Counted from the stretch's first letter, positions 33,326-45,024 are shown. The stretch: 64,000 bases of DNA from Mercurialis annua (GCF_937616625.2 NC_065575.1:2673501-2737500), one strand, 5' to 3'. Numbers and translations are program-made. The notes: a model not told the origin generated them from the sequence alone.

Positions 33326-36300
33326 TCCCCCCGTAAGCTGGCAGCAAATATATCAAGCATGCCAAGCTTAGAGAAAGCAACATGGAAAGCTTGAGGAGCC
33401 AAAGGCTTAGTGAAGCAATCTTCAAGCTGAAGAGAAGATGGAACAGGCAGCAGTGTAATGACACCAGCAGAGATTTTCTCACGAATCAAATGACAGTCAA
33501 TTTCTATATGTTTAGTACGCTCATGGTAGACAGGATTATGAGCAAGCTGTATTGCTGATTGGCTGTCACTATAAACAAGTGCTGGACCTGTATGCAGTTG
33601 CTGGAGATCATTGAGCAAGAACAACAACCATTGTATCTCACAGGTGATAGAGGCTAAGGCTCTGTATTCAGCTTCAGAGCTGGAACGAGCTACTGTAGTT
33701 TGCTTTTTTGATTTCCAAGAAATCAAAGAAGAGCCTAAGAAGATACACATACCAGAAACTGATCTTCTACTGTCAACACAAGCTGCCCAGTCTGAGTCAG
33801 TAAAACCTTTTAAGCTCAAAGAACTATCAGAAGGAAAAAATAAGCACTTTCCAGGTGAGGCTTTGAGGTATTTTAAGACCCTATAGACTGCTGAAAGATG
33901 TGCTTCAGTTGGTTTGTCAAGAAACTGAGACAGCTGCTGTATAGCAAAAGACAGATCAGGCCTAGTATTGCAAAGATACAACAGTTTACCAACTAACTTG
34001 CGATATAAGGCATTGTCAGGTAGTAAGGGACTGTCTGCAGCAGTAAGCTTTGTAGTTTTGAGCAAAGGAGTAGGAGCAGGCTTTGCATCAGCAAGTCCAG
34101 TTTCTATAAGCAAATCCAAGCAATATTTCCTTTGATATAGACTTATACCCTTAGAAGATCTGGCCACCTCAAAACCCAAAAAATATTTGAGCTTACCCAA
34201 ATCTTTGATAGAAAACTGCTCATGAAGATAATCTTTGATGAGTTGAACTGCTGGTAGATCATTACTTGCAATGATCACATCATCCACATAGATGAGCAAA
34301 GCCATGAAACTAGATCCTGATGTCTTAATGAACAATGAAGGATCTGCTATTGCTGGTTTAAAACCTTTGTCAAGTAAGGCTTGAGACAACTTAGCATTCC
34401 ACTGCCTGCTGGCTTGCTTTAAGCCATACAAAGACTTCTGTAGTTTGCAGACTTTAGAGGAAGTAGTGGACTCAAATCCTGGTGGAAGCTTCATGTACAC
34501 TTCCTCTTGTAATTCTCCATGAAGAAAGGCATTATTTATGTCTAACTGAAATAAATGCCAGTGATGGATGGAAGCAAGGGCAAGGAGAGTTCTGACAGTA
34601 GTAATCTTAGCTACTGGAGAGAATGTGTCCAAGTAATCAATACCTGGTTGTTGAGTGAAACCCTTAGCCACCAGTCTAGCCTTACAACGCTCAAGAGTCC
34701 CATCTGCCTTATATTTCGTTTTATACACCCACTTGCAGCCAATAGCATGCTTATCTTTAGGTAAATCTGTGATAAGCCATGTATTGTTGACATTTAAAGC
34801 AGAGATTTCTGCCTGCATTGCCTGTGTCCAGCATGGATACTTGATTGCCTCATTGTAACTCTGAGGCTCCTTAAGATTGTCAAGAGCAACAGAGAAAGCA
34901 TGATGTGTTGGGGATAGTTTGTGAAAGGAAGTGAAAGAAGAGATGGGATAAGGTGAGGTACTGTAAAGTACTGCAGCAGATTTTGCTAAGTTTGTGTGAG
35001 GTAAGTCAATATGGAAATCTTTAAAGTGAGAAGGTATGACAGTGTTTCTAGAAGATTTTCTTAAAGCAGGAAAATCTTGCTCTTGGAAAACTGAGATAGG
35101 AGAATGAAGAATAGAGGTTGTTGGTGATATGGGAGGAACATTGTTCCATGGATTTTGGACAGAAGTGACTGGTGAGGGTGAGAAGGGTATGGGAACTGAA
35201 GTAAGAGGGATGAAATCATCAAATATAGAAGGTGCAGGAGTCATGGACTGTCTAGAAACAGATTGGATTGTATCAGTAGATTTAAAGAAGGGAAAAACAG
35301 ACTCATAGAATGTAACATCTCTAGAAACTAAAAACTGTTTGGAACTGATGTCAAACAATTTATAGCCCTTGACACCAGTCTGAAATCCTAGAAAAATGCA
35401 TTTTGTAGATCTTGATTCGAATTTTTTCTTATGAGAATGAACATTAGCTGCAAAAGCTAAACATCCAAAGACCTTGAGACTAGAATAAGAGGGGTGTTTT
35501 TGATTTAAAAGAAAGAAAGGAGTGGAATTGGAAAGAATAGGAGAAGGAGTAATGTTTATAAGATGAACTGCATGTAAAATGCATTCTGGCCAAAAATAAA
35601 TGGGCACAGAAGATTGGAAATAGAGAGCACGAGCTACATTTAAAATGTGCTGGTGTTTCCTCTCAACAATGCTATTTTGTTGAGGGGTATAGACACAAGA
35701 TTTTTGGTGAACAATACCATGTTCATTGTAGAACTGTGGCATGGAAAATTCAAGGCCATTATCTGAACGAATGGTTTTAATACACTTTTGAAATTGAGTC
35801 TTAACAAAAGCACAAAAATGCTGGATTTGCAGACTAGCTTCAGATTTTGTTTTAAGAAGAAAAATCCAAGTGAACCTGCTATGATCATCTACTATGGTCA
35901 AAAAATACTTAAAACCTTTCAAGGAAGTATTTTGACAAGGGCCCCATAAATCAACATGGATGAGATCAAAAATTGAATCAGAAGTAGTTATACTGATTGG
36001 AAAAGGTAATCGTTTTTGCTTTGAAAAATGGCATGTATCACAGACATCTGACATAGAACAAGAGATATCAGAATCTATATTCTGCAAAAGTCTAAGCCTG
36101 GAATTTGAAAGATGTCCTAGTCTTAGATGCCACAATTTTGAATTGGCATTGTTTTTGACAGTAGCTACATTACAAGAAGAATTTTTAGAAGTTTCTAACT
36201 GATACAATCCATTTATCTTTCTAGCTAGTCCAATCATTCTCCATTTGCTCAGTTCCTGAATATAACAAAGTGAAGAATAGAAGATTAAGCACAAATGAGG

Positions 36301-36822
36301 TTGATTTGTGAGTTTACTGGCTGATATCAAGTTAAAGCTGAAATCAGGCACATACAACACATCTTGAAGGATCAATGAGTTTCTTAACTCAACCATGCCA
36401 ATATGAGTAACATTAACTTGTTGTCCATTTGGCAAATTAACTTTCACACCATTTACTGGTTTGAACTTAGTGAACAGATCAATTGTGCATACAATATGAT
36501 CTGTTGCACCCGTATCAACAGTCCAGTTATCAGGAGTATTTTTAACAGTTTGCAAGCAAGTGTGTATAGTGTTACCTGAACTGTAGTCAGGTTTGAAGGT
36601 GGCAGATATTGTATTAATATGAGAAGAGGAAGGATTTCCTGATGCTCCATTTGGATGAATCAATGCTAGAAGCTTAGCATATTGATCTGCTGTAAATGGA
36701 AATGACACAGAACCAGCCCCATTTCCAGGTCTCATTTCCTCAGCTTGAGAATTAGTATGGAAGTTTGCAACATTCTCAGCACTTCCATATGAATGATTAG
36801 AATCATTTTCAACTTGATTCAC
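33163..36822 (-). CDS. Copia pol polyprotein (protease-integrase-RT-RNase H)
   Basis: An uninterrupted frame of about 1,220 residues. Protease WTVDTGATDH; integrase HHCC region (HLRLGHLS, CDTCHFSKQ) and catalytic core (HVDLWGP, DDHSRFTW, IRSDNGLEF); reverse transcriptase (ARLVAKGFTQQPGIDY, LDINNAFLHGEL, KSLYGLKQASRQW, catalytic YVDD); RNase H (TDSDWAACVDSRRSVSG, SSSEAEYRAL). The frame runs over the purine tract and ends inside the 3' LTR. The listed start is not a native Met: the frame continues upstream into gag until the nested LTR at 36874, so the protein was originally part of one gag-pol. Probably the Ale-like lineage, but I am not sure. Confidence 0.95.
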   Translation of the reverse strand: MNQVENDSNHSYGSAENVANFHTNSQAEEMRPGNGAGSVSFPFTADQYAKLLALIHPNGASGNPSSSHINTISATFKPDYSSGNTIHTCLQTVKNTPDNWTVDTGATDHIVCTIDLFTKFKPVNGVKVNLPNGQQVNVTHIGMVELRNSLILQDVLYVPDFSFNLISASKLTNQPHLCLIFYSSLCYIQELSKWRMIGLARKINGLYQLETSKNSSCNVATVKNNANSKLWHLRLGHLSNSRLRLLQNIDSDISCSMSDVCDTCHFSKQKRLPFPISITTSDSIFDLIHVDLWGPCQNTSLKGFKYFLTIVDDHSRFTWIFLLKTKSEASLQIQHFCAFVKTQFQKCIKTIRSDNGLEFSMPQFYNEHGIVHQKSCVYTPQQNSIVERKHQHILNVARALYFQSSVPIYFWPECILHAVHLINITPSPILSNSTPFFLLNQKHPSYSSLKVFGCLAFAANVHSHKKKFESRSTKCIFLGFQTGVKGYKLFDISSKQFLVSRDVTFYESVFPFFKSTDTIQSVSRQSMTPAPSIFDDFIPLTSVPIPFSPSPVTSVQNPWNNVPPISPTTSILHSPISVFQEQDFPALRKSSRNTVIPSHFKDFHIDLPHTNLAKSAAVLYSTSPYPISSFTSFHKLSPTHHAFSVALDNLKEPQSYNEAIKYPCWTQAMQAEISALNVNNTWLITDLPKDKHAIGCKWVYKTKYKADGTLERCKARLVAKGFTQQPGIDYLDTFSPVAKITTVRTLLALASIHHWHLFQLDINNAFLHGELQEEVYMKLPPGFESTTSSKVCKLQKSLYGLKQASRQWNAKLSQALLDKGFKPAIADPSLFIKTSGSSFMALLIYVDDVIIASNDLPAVQLIKDYLHEQFSIKDLGKLKYFLGFEVARSSKGISLYQRKYCLDLLIETGLADAKPAPTPLLKTTKLTAADSPLLPDNALYRKLVGKLLYLCNTRPDLSFAIQQLSQFLDKPTEAHLSAVYRVLKYLKASPGKCLFFPSDSSLSLKGFTDSDWAACVDSRRSVSGMCIFLGSSLISWKSKKQTTVARSSSEAEYRALASITCEIQWLLFLLNDLQQLHTGPALVYSDSQSAIQLAHNPVYHERTKHIEIDCHLIREKISAGVITLLPVPSSLQLEDCFTKPLAPQAFHVAFSKLGMLDIFAASLRGDNEYTSPHTLGSSNSCTKCVLQLSTLAHNAERMCSRSAEHTRHMDELPLVTSVR

Positions 36823-36874
36823 TGAAACATTCTGTCTGTTTCTGAATTGATATCCAGGAGGATATCCATGCTTT

Positions 36875-38811
36875 TGATAGGATATCCAAGCTTATGGCAA
36901 GATTACATGTATTGATGTGAGAGCTTAATTGATATACCTTATACACTTGTGTGCGAGAGACGACCTTGTGAGGAGTTACTTGGTGATTTCATTATACAGA
37001 CCTGTGATTTTGCTCATTTGCTCAAGTTTCGTTGTTGGTTTTGAATTGATTGAATTGCCTTTAGGATCAATGTGATTTTGAAATCATGTTTAATAAGTGT
37101 ATCTGTGTAGTCTCGGTGTTATTGCTTCATGATTTGGCACTAGGATTTGTTATTTAATGTTATTCTCTCGGTTGTTGTTCAGTTCAAAGGTCCTTCTTGA
37201 TTGATTCATTATTAAGGGGGTTGTGAAAGTGCTTTAATTTTGGGATTTGTGGCAAAGCTTGGTAATTGGTAATGTGGCGTTATTCTTTATTTGCTTGAGG
37301 ACAAGCAAAAGGTAAGTGTGAGGATGTTTGATAGGAGTATTTCTACTCCTATTTTCTAGGTACTTTCAGGTCTTTTTAATGCGTATTTAATGTCGAATTC
37401 ATGTTATTTGTGGTTCTTATTGTTATGTCCAAGCATTTCAGGTATATGCATGAAAACGGATGATTTCGGAGCTTATTAGAGCGATTATGGACTTACGAGA
37501 GAGCCGGGAAGCGTTTGGAGCGAGAAACGACGAGTTTCGGGACAAAAGTACAAGGTGCACGTCGTGCACCCTTGTGCACGTTGAGTGCACGGCACCACTG
37601 ACTTCCAGTGGTTTTTGCACGATGATGGCACGGTGGAGGGCACGACGTGCCTCTGAAAAAAGGGAACCGCACGACGTGCGGTCTTGCTGTGCACGTCGTG
37701 CGGTGTTGAAGTATTGAAGGGCACGACGTGCCCTTGGCTCCTGCACGTCGTGCCCCCTTCGACTGCTGCCCCAGAAAGTGACGTTTTGGCCCCCGATTGA
37801 TGCGTAAAGACCTGGGTATTTTGGGAATTTCACAAAGCCCGAAGATTAGAAGAAACCCTAGTATAAATACACTTCTTAATCATTGTATCGGGGTTGGCGA
37901 TTTTGTTTTTCTGAGATTAGAATATAGATTAGCAACCTTAGTTTTCTTTATTCATTAGTATTTTGTTGGATTATCGATTTTATTGAGTTCTTCATTATTT
38001 CTTATTGTCGATTACTGTTAGCTTTCTTCGAACAAGGTACGATTGATATTAATTTTATATTCAGTATTTTATTTAATCGCAGAATGAATCTTTCACTTAT
38101 TGATTTTAGTTATTTCATTATTATGTCTAGCTAAACCCTTCGTTGGGGATTATTAATCGAATTATGTCTGTTTAATTAAATTGGAATTATGGGTTCTGTG
38201 TTCTTGATGGGTTTTAATTGTTGTGCTTAATGCTTAGTCTAAATTGATCACTTAGCCTACGCCAGTTGTTTTAGTTTTAGCTCGAGAGAGTAAAATTGGA
38301 ATAGAACAATATAATTAAGAATGCAGGAGTTAACTGTGCGAGAGTGAGTTAACGAGTGCGGGTTCTTTGAATTTGCTTAATAACCATTAAATTGATTTTG
38401 ACCTAGGTTAATCATTGTGCGAGAGTGAATAATTAACCTAGTATTAGTAAGTTTAATGCTTTTGCCTGTAATTGCTCGAGAGAGAATTCTAGGTGCTTTA
38501 GATTAGTTCGAACGTCGTCAGAACCATATAATCCATCCCCCAAATTAAGTAAACAGCATAACGAAATTAATAATCCCTGCTTTTCCCATTATTGTTAAAA
38601 CTTTATTTTAATTACAGTTTCAGTTATCTTTAACTTGCAATTGTCTATTTCTGTTCTTTTTAATTACAAAATAAACACAATTATCTTTTCGGCTATCCGA
38701 ATCGAGTCTTTCAACTGGTTGTCTTTAGAGCTTTCTCTGTGGGTACGATATCCGGACTTCATAGTCTGTATTACAAGTTGGCATACGTACGCTTGCGTAT
38801 TTTCACCAACA
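36875..38811. mobile_element. Solo LTR (probably Ty3/gypsy) nested in copia gag
   Basis: Begins TGATAGGATATCC and ends TTTTCACCAACA (TG...CA), with a 5-bp duplication GCTTT at 36870-36874 and 38812-38816. It contains CTTGAGGACAAGCAAAAGG and, near its end, CTGTGGGTACGATATCCGGAC...GCGTATTTTCACCAACA, phrases I associate with large plant gypsy LTRs. No gypsy protein remains. A GC-rich array of GCACGACGTGC palindromes lies at about 37550-37765. Confidence 0.8.
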
Positions 38812-38816
38812 GCTTT

Positions 38817-39700
38817 CTATAGCATATATCCACTGTGTGATTGGTATAACCACAATAGGAGCATTTCTTATTTCCACCATAATTTCCTTTCTTGTAAAAA
38901 ACAGGTCCAGTACCTAGCACTCCTTTTCCTTTGGCAAAGAAGGCACTAGATTCATTCATATTAGATTGATTCTCATTATTCTCAGAAACATTAGCTGTAT
39001 GTCCCTTTGAGAAAAACACATTTGACTCTGTCAAACCTGCTTGTCCAATCCCTAACTGTCTCTCAAATTGCAGCACTAATGAGAAAACCTTATTAATTGA
39101 AGGCAAAGGTTGACTCATTGTGATTTGAGATTTCACTTGTGAAAAATTTTCATTAAGTCCTTTTAAGAACTTAATGACTTGATCATCCTCATAATACCTC
39201 TTAGTTATATCATAAACACTACAAGCACATCTGTTTAAGCAAACACAAACAGGTATGGGCCTCAGATTTGTCAGCTCATCCCAAAGTGTCTTTACTAAGG
39301 TATAGTACTCAGTAACAGTCAAATTGTTCTGTTTCAAGGCATAAATTTCTTCATACAGGTCACCTATTTTGGTTGCATCACCTTGAGAAAACCTTTCTCT
39401 AAGGTCATTCCAAATATCAAGAGCATTGTCCATACATGAAAGACTTTGAGAAATAGTTGAAGAAACTGACATGTTTATCCAAGAAACCACCATAGTATTA
39501 CAGCGTTCCCAAACCTCAAACAAAGGATCAGTTCTTGAGAGTACTGGAATGGATCCATCAACAAATTTGTATTTGTTTTTGGATAATAACGCCATTCTCA
39601 TTGCTCGAAATCATGGATGATAGTTTCCTTCAGTTAATAAACTAGAAACCAGAACAAGCGAAGGATTTTCGCTTGGATGAAGAAAATAGGGACTGGACAT
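38817..39700 (-). pseudogene. Copia gag, broken by a stop codon and a nested LTR
   Basis: Gag starts at ATG 39700 and reads in frame to a TGA at 39613-39611, where copia gag normally has Trp (a one-base TGG to TGA change). The frame continues through a typical UBN2-type gag (WNDLRERFSQGD, LYEEIYALKQ) to a CX2CX4HX4C zinc knuckle (CSYCGYTNHTVDIC), where the solo LTR interrupts it. Both breaks make this copy non-autonomous, although pol is open. Confidence 0.88.
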
Positions 39701-39838
39701 TGTTTCTTCTGGACGCTGTTCACGATAAGTGTGATTCGCCATTGTTAACTGTAAAAAGCTTCAATGAAGTTTTAAGAAGAAAGGAAGAAGAAGAAGAATT
39801 TCAGAGTGTAGCAGAGGATTTTCTCTGCTTTGATACCA

Positions 39839-40130
39839 TGATGAGAAATGTGATCTTTATTAATTTTGCAAAAGATGATTACAAGAGCCAGTTATGGTTG
39901 CTTTTATAGTTGAAGCAGCTATAACAGAAGCTCAACAAACTTTAACAGAAAGTTAAAATAACTACCTATCTAACAGAAGTTACTAACGGCAGTTCATCCA
40001 TATGTGCCTCGTGTGTTCTGCTGACCTTGAACACATGCGCTCAGCATTGTGAGCTAATGTGCTGAGCTGTAACACACACTTGGTGCATGAGTTGCTTGAA
40101 CCAAGTGTGTGAGGTGAAGTATATTCATTA
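39839..40130 (-). repeat. 5' LTR of the copia element
   Basis: Begins on the minus strand near TGAATATACTTC and ends TTTCTCATCA, abutting the primer binding site. Confidence 0.93.
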
Positions 40131-40135
40131 TGCCT

Positions 40136-40975
40136 CAAGTGCTCAAAAGCAATACAAAAATCATACAAGAAACAAATAATATAATAAAAGCACTAAAAAC
40201 GATAGACATAAAAAGGGTAATTCAAACGAGAAAAAAATCTTACTTAAACAAACAATTAATCCGCCATATTCATTAACCATAAAGTACAAAAAGCTTGTAA
40301 CCGGTTGGCATAAATCAAATACAAAAGAAAATCAAATAAAAGGAAAAACGCAGAAAATATAAAAAAATGCAAATAAAATAAAAACATAAGATAATGGAAT
40401 TTTTGAACTTGCATTTGTAATCTGTAGTTGTTTGCTGAGATTATCAATATATTGTAGTTGTTTGCTGAGATTATCATAACATTTCTACATATGTGTTTCA
40501 GAAGTTGAGACCACATAGTAGTTATAATCCCTTTTTTTATTGCATATTCAGCTTGGAATTGTGTTCTTTTAATGATTAGTGTCATTTGAATTATGTCATC
40601 GTATTTAGATAATTTTTTTACTTTAATGGTTAGTGATTTCTCTTCTCGGCCCTACAATTAAAATTCTGGCTAGACCTTTGGATTTGTATCGTGTGAACTA
40701 TTTGCAAATGTCGGAATACTAGATTATTCAACCGCAAGAACACAATGGTAGAGAAAACTAATCTATACTTTTTAAAAACGACTTATCTTTTTAGGTGTTA
40801 TAAGAATTTTTTTAATTTTTGTATGAATTCGCTTAGAAGATCATATTGTGTTTAATCTCTTGACTATACCTTCTATTTTGGAGTTGTAGTTTTAAGTATG
40901 CATAAACTTTTTGAATAGTGGAGTTTTACCACTTTTTGTTGCTTTTTGATATAATTAAATTCATATTTAAGATTG
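40136..40975. other. Intergenic, no gene recognised
   Basis: AT-rich. A 35-bp direct repeat (TTGTAGTTGTTTGCTGAGATTATCA) occurs near 40425 and 40452. Confidence 0.4.
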
Positions 40976-40977
40976 TT

Positions 40978-41213
40978 TTTGTAATTTAATTTTTATCGTG
41001 GTTAAGACGCTCTCTTGGTTTAAGTGAAATCGTGGGTTTGAACTGTACTCATTTATGCAGCCATTTAAAATTTGGAACCTGAGTCTGTCTCTTGCAAGAG
41101 ACCTACATTATTCGAATGAGGATAAGTTTGAATGTAGAAGGCTTAAAGGTGTCGTCTCATAGTTGAGACCCGTTCAGGAGATCTCATGGACCATTATTAA
41201 TTTTAACTTGTAA
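40978..41213 (+). mobile_element. SINE, family with copy at 47872
   Basis: Has a degenerate A box (GTTAAGACGCTCTC), B-box-like GTGGGTTTGAACT, and the same body as 47872-48091 (TATGCAGCC, CTTGCAAGAGACCTAC, GAATGTAGAAGGCTTAAAGG). No A-tail remains. Confidence 0.65.
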
Positions 41214-41219
41214 ATAAAA

Positions 41220-42115
41220 TATTACAATTCGAAAACATCAAGTTACCGATTAATTTTAGCAAGAGACTGAAAATCCATCGTTAAATATGTCATTTCCTGA
41301 CGGATCAGCAACAAATTTGTCTGTCCCTAATTCTTCAACGGGTTAGCGTCAGTATCTGTCGCTGATTTGGCAAAAAACTTTCCGCCAAAAATTATCGATG
41401 AATTTTAACGATTGATTCGTCGCTATTTTGACGAGAAACTTTTGCTAAAAATTTCTGACGAATTTTGGCAACGGATCCTTAGCTATTTTGGCGAGAGACG
41501 AGGAGCCAAATTTTTTAGAAATTTAGAAATTCGTCGCTAATTGGCAACAGATTATTTGTTAGTCACTAATTAGCGACGGATTTTAAAATGCTTCAATAAA
41601 AATTAATTTAACAAATTATTTATTTAAAAACAAATTATTAAAAAAAGATATTTAAAAAAATTATTGAGAAAAGATTATTAGAAAAATTATTACTTAAAAA
41701 AATATTTTTTAAAAAATACAAGAATAAAGTGCGGGAGTAATTATTTGTTCTTTTTCATTATAAGTTAAATATAATATATATAGATACATAATAATAATTT
41801 GAGTTGGGAATAAGATGAAGTTACATGTAGAACTTCACAGTTTAAGAGTCTTATGTAGGAGCAATAGTAGGATGGACCTATTGGAAAATTTGCAAAAATC
41901 TCAAATATGATATATGAAAATATTGACAATCATATTAAATATTAATTAAAATTAATAGTTTATTTAATTAAAATATATTTTTTAAATTAAAAAAAAAACA
42001 AAAAAAAACTATCCCTTCGGTAATTTGTCGCGAATTGTCGTCGATAATTTCTATCGCTAAATAATCAAAAAAAATTGAAAACACAATATTTTGTCTGTCG
42101 CTAATTCACAGTTTG
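41220..42115. repeat. GACGAATTT/TAGCGACGG word-rich region
   Basis: Many copies of CGTCGCTA, GACGAATTT and inverses at 41270-41585 and again at 42015-42110, separated by AT-rich sequence. Probably one non-autonomous element of the word-array type. Termini not resolved. Confidence 0.45.
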
Positions 42116-42126
42116 GCATATTCACA

Positions 42127-42460
42127 GTTTGGTACCTCTTGTTTGAAAATTAAATGATTTGGTACCTTATTTTTTATTTTTTAAACTATAAGGCCCTTCT
42201 GTTAGTTCCGTTAATAATTTGAAATTTACTTTCAAACGATTTGGTATTTCTGTTTCAATTATGTAAACGTTGATACCTCACTTTTAATTATATTAACGAT
42301 TTGGAACCTCATTTTCAAACGATTTGAAACGATTTGGTACCTCACATTTTATTCCGTTAACGATTTGGTACCTATATTTAACAGAGAGGCTTTATAGTTT
42401 ATAAAATAAAAACTGAGGTACCAAATCGTTTGATTTTCAAATAAGGGGTACTAAACTTTG
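42127..42460. mobile_element. TIR MITE
   Basis: The left end (ACAGTTTGGTACCTCTTGTT) is an imperfect inverse of the right end (TACCAAATCGTTTGATTTTC...GGGGTACTAAACTTT). Internal GATTTGGTACCT words repeat. Ends are approximate. Confidence 0.55.
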
Positions 42461-42544
42461 AATTATGACAAACGTGAGGGGCTTTAAAGTAATTTGCTCT
42501 TATAAATATATGAAATATTCAATTCAATTTTTTTATATAATTAG

Positions 42545-42632
42545 AAAATTTGAGAACGCTTGTGGGAGGAATAAAACTCAAAATCTTGCAGAATTACGCC
42601 TAAGCGATATACCATTTGAGCTATAACCCATC
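42545..42632 (-). mobile_element. SINE fragment, family with copy at 56987
   Basis: On the minus strand: TATAGCTCAAATGGTATATCGC (A box) and AACTC/AAATCTTGC near a damaged B box, ending CTCCCACAAGCG. Matches the tRNA-like head at 56987-57099, but degraded. Confidence 0.6.
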
Positions 42633-42639
42633 GGTAATA

Positions 42640-43363
42640 TTCAATTAATTAATAAACATAAAATAATTATAAAATTAAGTTTAGTTATAGTTGCAAATAA
42701 TTGTTATAAATTAGATTAATAATAAGTAACACTCAACTTTGCGGTTTTAGAGAATGTTAGTCCGATCCACCCCTATGCCAGTCGGTAGGCTGGAAATAAA
42801 TTTTTAAAAATAATATTAACGCCTAACACCTAACCTAGTGACTAGTATAATTCTATCTTTGATAAATAAAAAGTTATGTTATAACCTCTATTAAAATTGA
42901 TTATACTGGCCAATTTTTTATTTAAATTAGAAATTAATAACAAAATGAATTAAAAACATAATTAACTATAAATTATTATGTAATTATAAATTAAATACAT
43001 AGAAGAAAAAAAATGTTTTTGTTAAATAAAAATATAAGTATAAATTATAAATAATTATAAAATAAGTGGCTCACATTTAGTACTATATAATATGTGGCTA
43101 ACATTTAGTACTCCAATAAATAATTTGATTCCCGCAAAAACAATTGGCAAACATTAATTTTAAAAATAATTTTGTCGTCACTTAATCAATTATATATCAA
43201 TTATTGCTATGATAATCGTCCCAAAAAAACAAAAAAAGAAGGAAGAAACAAAGCAGAAAGGCAGAACTTTCGTCTATATACATTACCGACATAAGTCACA
43301 GATTAATAATTAATATTTCTTTTAAGAGTTGGCACTAACTGACCCACACAATGTTAAGAGTAG
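42640..43363. other. Intergenic, no gene recognised
   Basis: AT-rich, no ORF or repeat with clear ends. Confidence 0.4.
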
Positions 43364-43373
43364 TTTTTATCTT

Positions 43374-44200
43374 GAACAAAGGATCAATTCACCCCCTCAA
43401 TTTAGCACGAAATATGAAAAGAGTCATTTTAGAGGCTTTCGGATAAAACTAACCCACAACTTGCGTTTTTGTATCAAAAACATTCAAAGAAAGTGGGTTA
43501 TCACCACCTTTAAACTATGTAAAACCAAATCAACCTAACACTTCGCTCACACCGGAAACCGCTGTCAGAAATTTTTTTTCACTGTAATTTTTTAAACTTT
43601 TTTCCGTTGAAGGATGGGTCTGCTCCTTCGACGGCGGAGCAGTGCTCCTCCGACGAGGAGCACCAGAGAGCTCCTCGTTGAGGAGCACAAGCTCCTCGTT
43701 TAGGAGCGGTGCTCCTCCGACGAGGAGTACCAGAGGAACAGTGCTCCTCCGATGAGGAGCACTAGCTCCTAGTTGAAGAACATATCTGCTCCTCGTTGAG
43801 AAGCAGATCTGCTCCTTGCCGGAGGAGCAGATATGTTCCTCAACGAGGACCAACAGCTCCTCAGGACCTCCGGTGAGGAGCAGGGCTCCTCCACTGACTA
43901 GGAGCTGAGGAGCAGCAGCTGCTCCTCCTCATAGAATAAAAAAAAAAATATTATTTTTAATTTTAATGTGTTTATTTTTTTAATGTTTAGGCATTATTTT
44001 GTAACTTTTCAAAATAGTAAGGATTTATTTTTGACTTTTAACCAAGAGTGTGTGTTTCAAATGCGGGTCGAGAGTGGGTGAGGATGGAAAAAGGATTAAT
44101 TTGATGCACTTTGACATAGTTGCGAGTCTGTTTGATCCAAAATCGTTTAAAATGACTTTTTTGATATTTCGTGCCAAGGGGGTGAATTGATCCTTTTTTC
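43374..44200. mobile_element. Non-autonomous Mutator-like element with GAGGAGC palindromic word array
   Basis: TIRs (left GAACAAAGGATCAATTCACC, right its near complement) and an identical 10-bp target duplication TTTTTATCTT at 43364-43373 and 44201-44210. Centre 43600-43930 is packed with GAGGAGC and its inverse GCTCCTC, more than 20 copies. TIRs are of the same type as 8471-9361. No transposase. Confidence 0.88.
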
Positions 44201-44210
44201 TTTTTATCTT

Positions 44211-45020
44211 TCTCCTTATTTATCATTTTCTTTAAAAAGACTAAGTTTATTTGAGATGCCATGAACAAATTGGCAGGAGTTTAAAAAATCGACTAAAACC
44301 GGAAAACCAAAGCCACAAATTTAGTTTGATATAATAAAATAATTTTAATTGGTCGGTTTGATTCGATTTAAAACATTAAAAATTTCCAATTTGGTTCTAA
44401 AGTAGATTAAACCAACACAAACCTATCAAACTGACTGGTTTGGTTCGATTTAGTTTGAAAAAATATATTTTTTCAAAATTTTAGTTTGATTTGGATTTTA
44501 AAAATAGAATATTTTGATTTCATTCTTTTCGGTTCAATACACACATATTGATAACGTTACTTTGGATTTACACACATATTAAATAATTTGATTATTTTAA
44601 TCAAAAATTCATTAACTATCTATAATACTCTTATTAAATTGATAATTTATATTCAATACTACTCCCTCATTCCTAAATATATAACGTTTTAACTATTAAG
44701 ACTTCTTTTTACCTAAAATAATTTTCATTTCTTTTGCATTCAAAAACAGGTACTGTAAAACTATTTGTTAGACTGTGTCATAGTCATGAATCACATTTTT
44801 TTTGTTAGAGATAGACCTATCCTAAATTAGTTGTTAGCGGAGATTAGCGGGAGTTAGTATGCTGTTGCTTATTTACCGCAAGTATACGGTATCACAACTC
44901 GTAATAAAGTGGACAAAAGTTCGGGTATCGAACCACAAAAATGAGAGACTTGACATGAATGAAAACCGATTTTAAATCTCAATTCGTTTATTACACGAGC
45001 ATTCAAATATGATTAAACAA
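44211..45020. other. Intergenic with AACCGAA-type repeats
   Basis: 44280-44530 is full of TTGGTTCGATTT words. ACTCCCTCATTCCTAAAT at 44660 looks like one end of a decayed Stowaway-like MITE. No gene. Confidence 0.4.
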
Positions 45021-45024
45021 CTAC

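Larger units (their letters stand above)
33036..40130 (-). mobile_element. Ty1/copia LTR retrotransposon
   Basis: Two about 290-bp LTRs, primer site TGGTATCAAAGCAGAGAA (39821-39838) directly after the 5' LTR, gag then pol (protease, integrase, RT, RNase H: copia order), purine tract GGGGGGA before the 3' LTR, and a 5-bp duplication TGCCT at 33031-33035 and 40131-40135. The flanking match extends to TTATGCCT, so the exact LTR edge (TGAATATA or TAATGAATATA) is ambiguous. A 1.94-kb solo LTR is nested inside. Confidence 0.95.

Noticed and set aside
33249..36202. Plus-strand ORFs within the copia element
   Set aside because: Antisense shadows of pol.
37438..37833. Overlapping ORFs on both strands
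   Set aside because: Produced by the GC-rich palindromes of the solo LTR. No family resemblance.
43530..43853. ORF with repeated LLNEEL
   Set aside because: By-product of GAGGAGC words inside a transposon.
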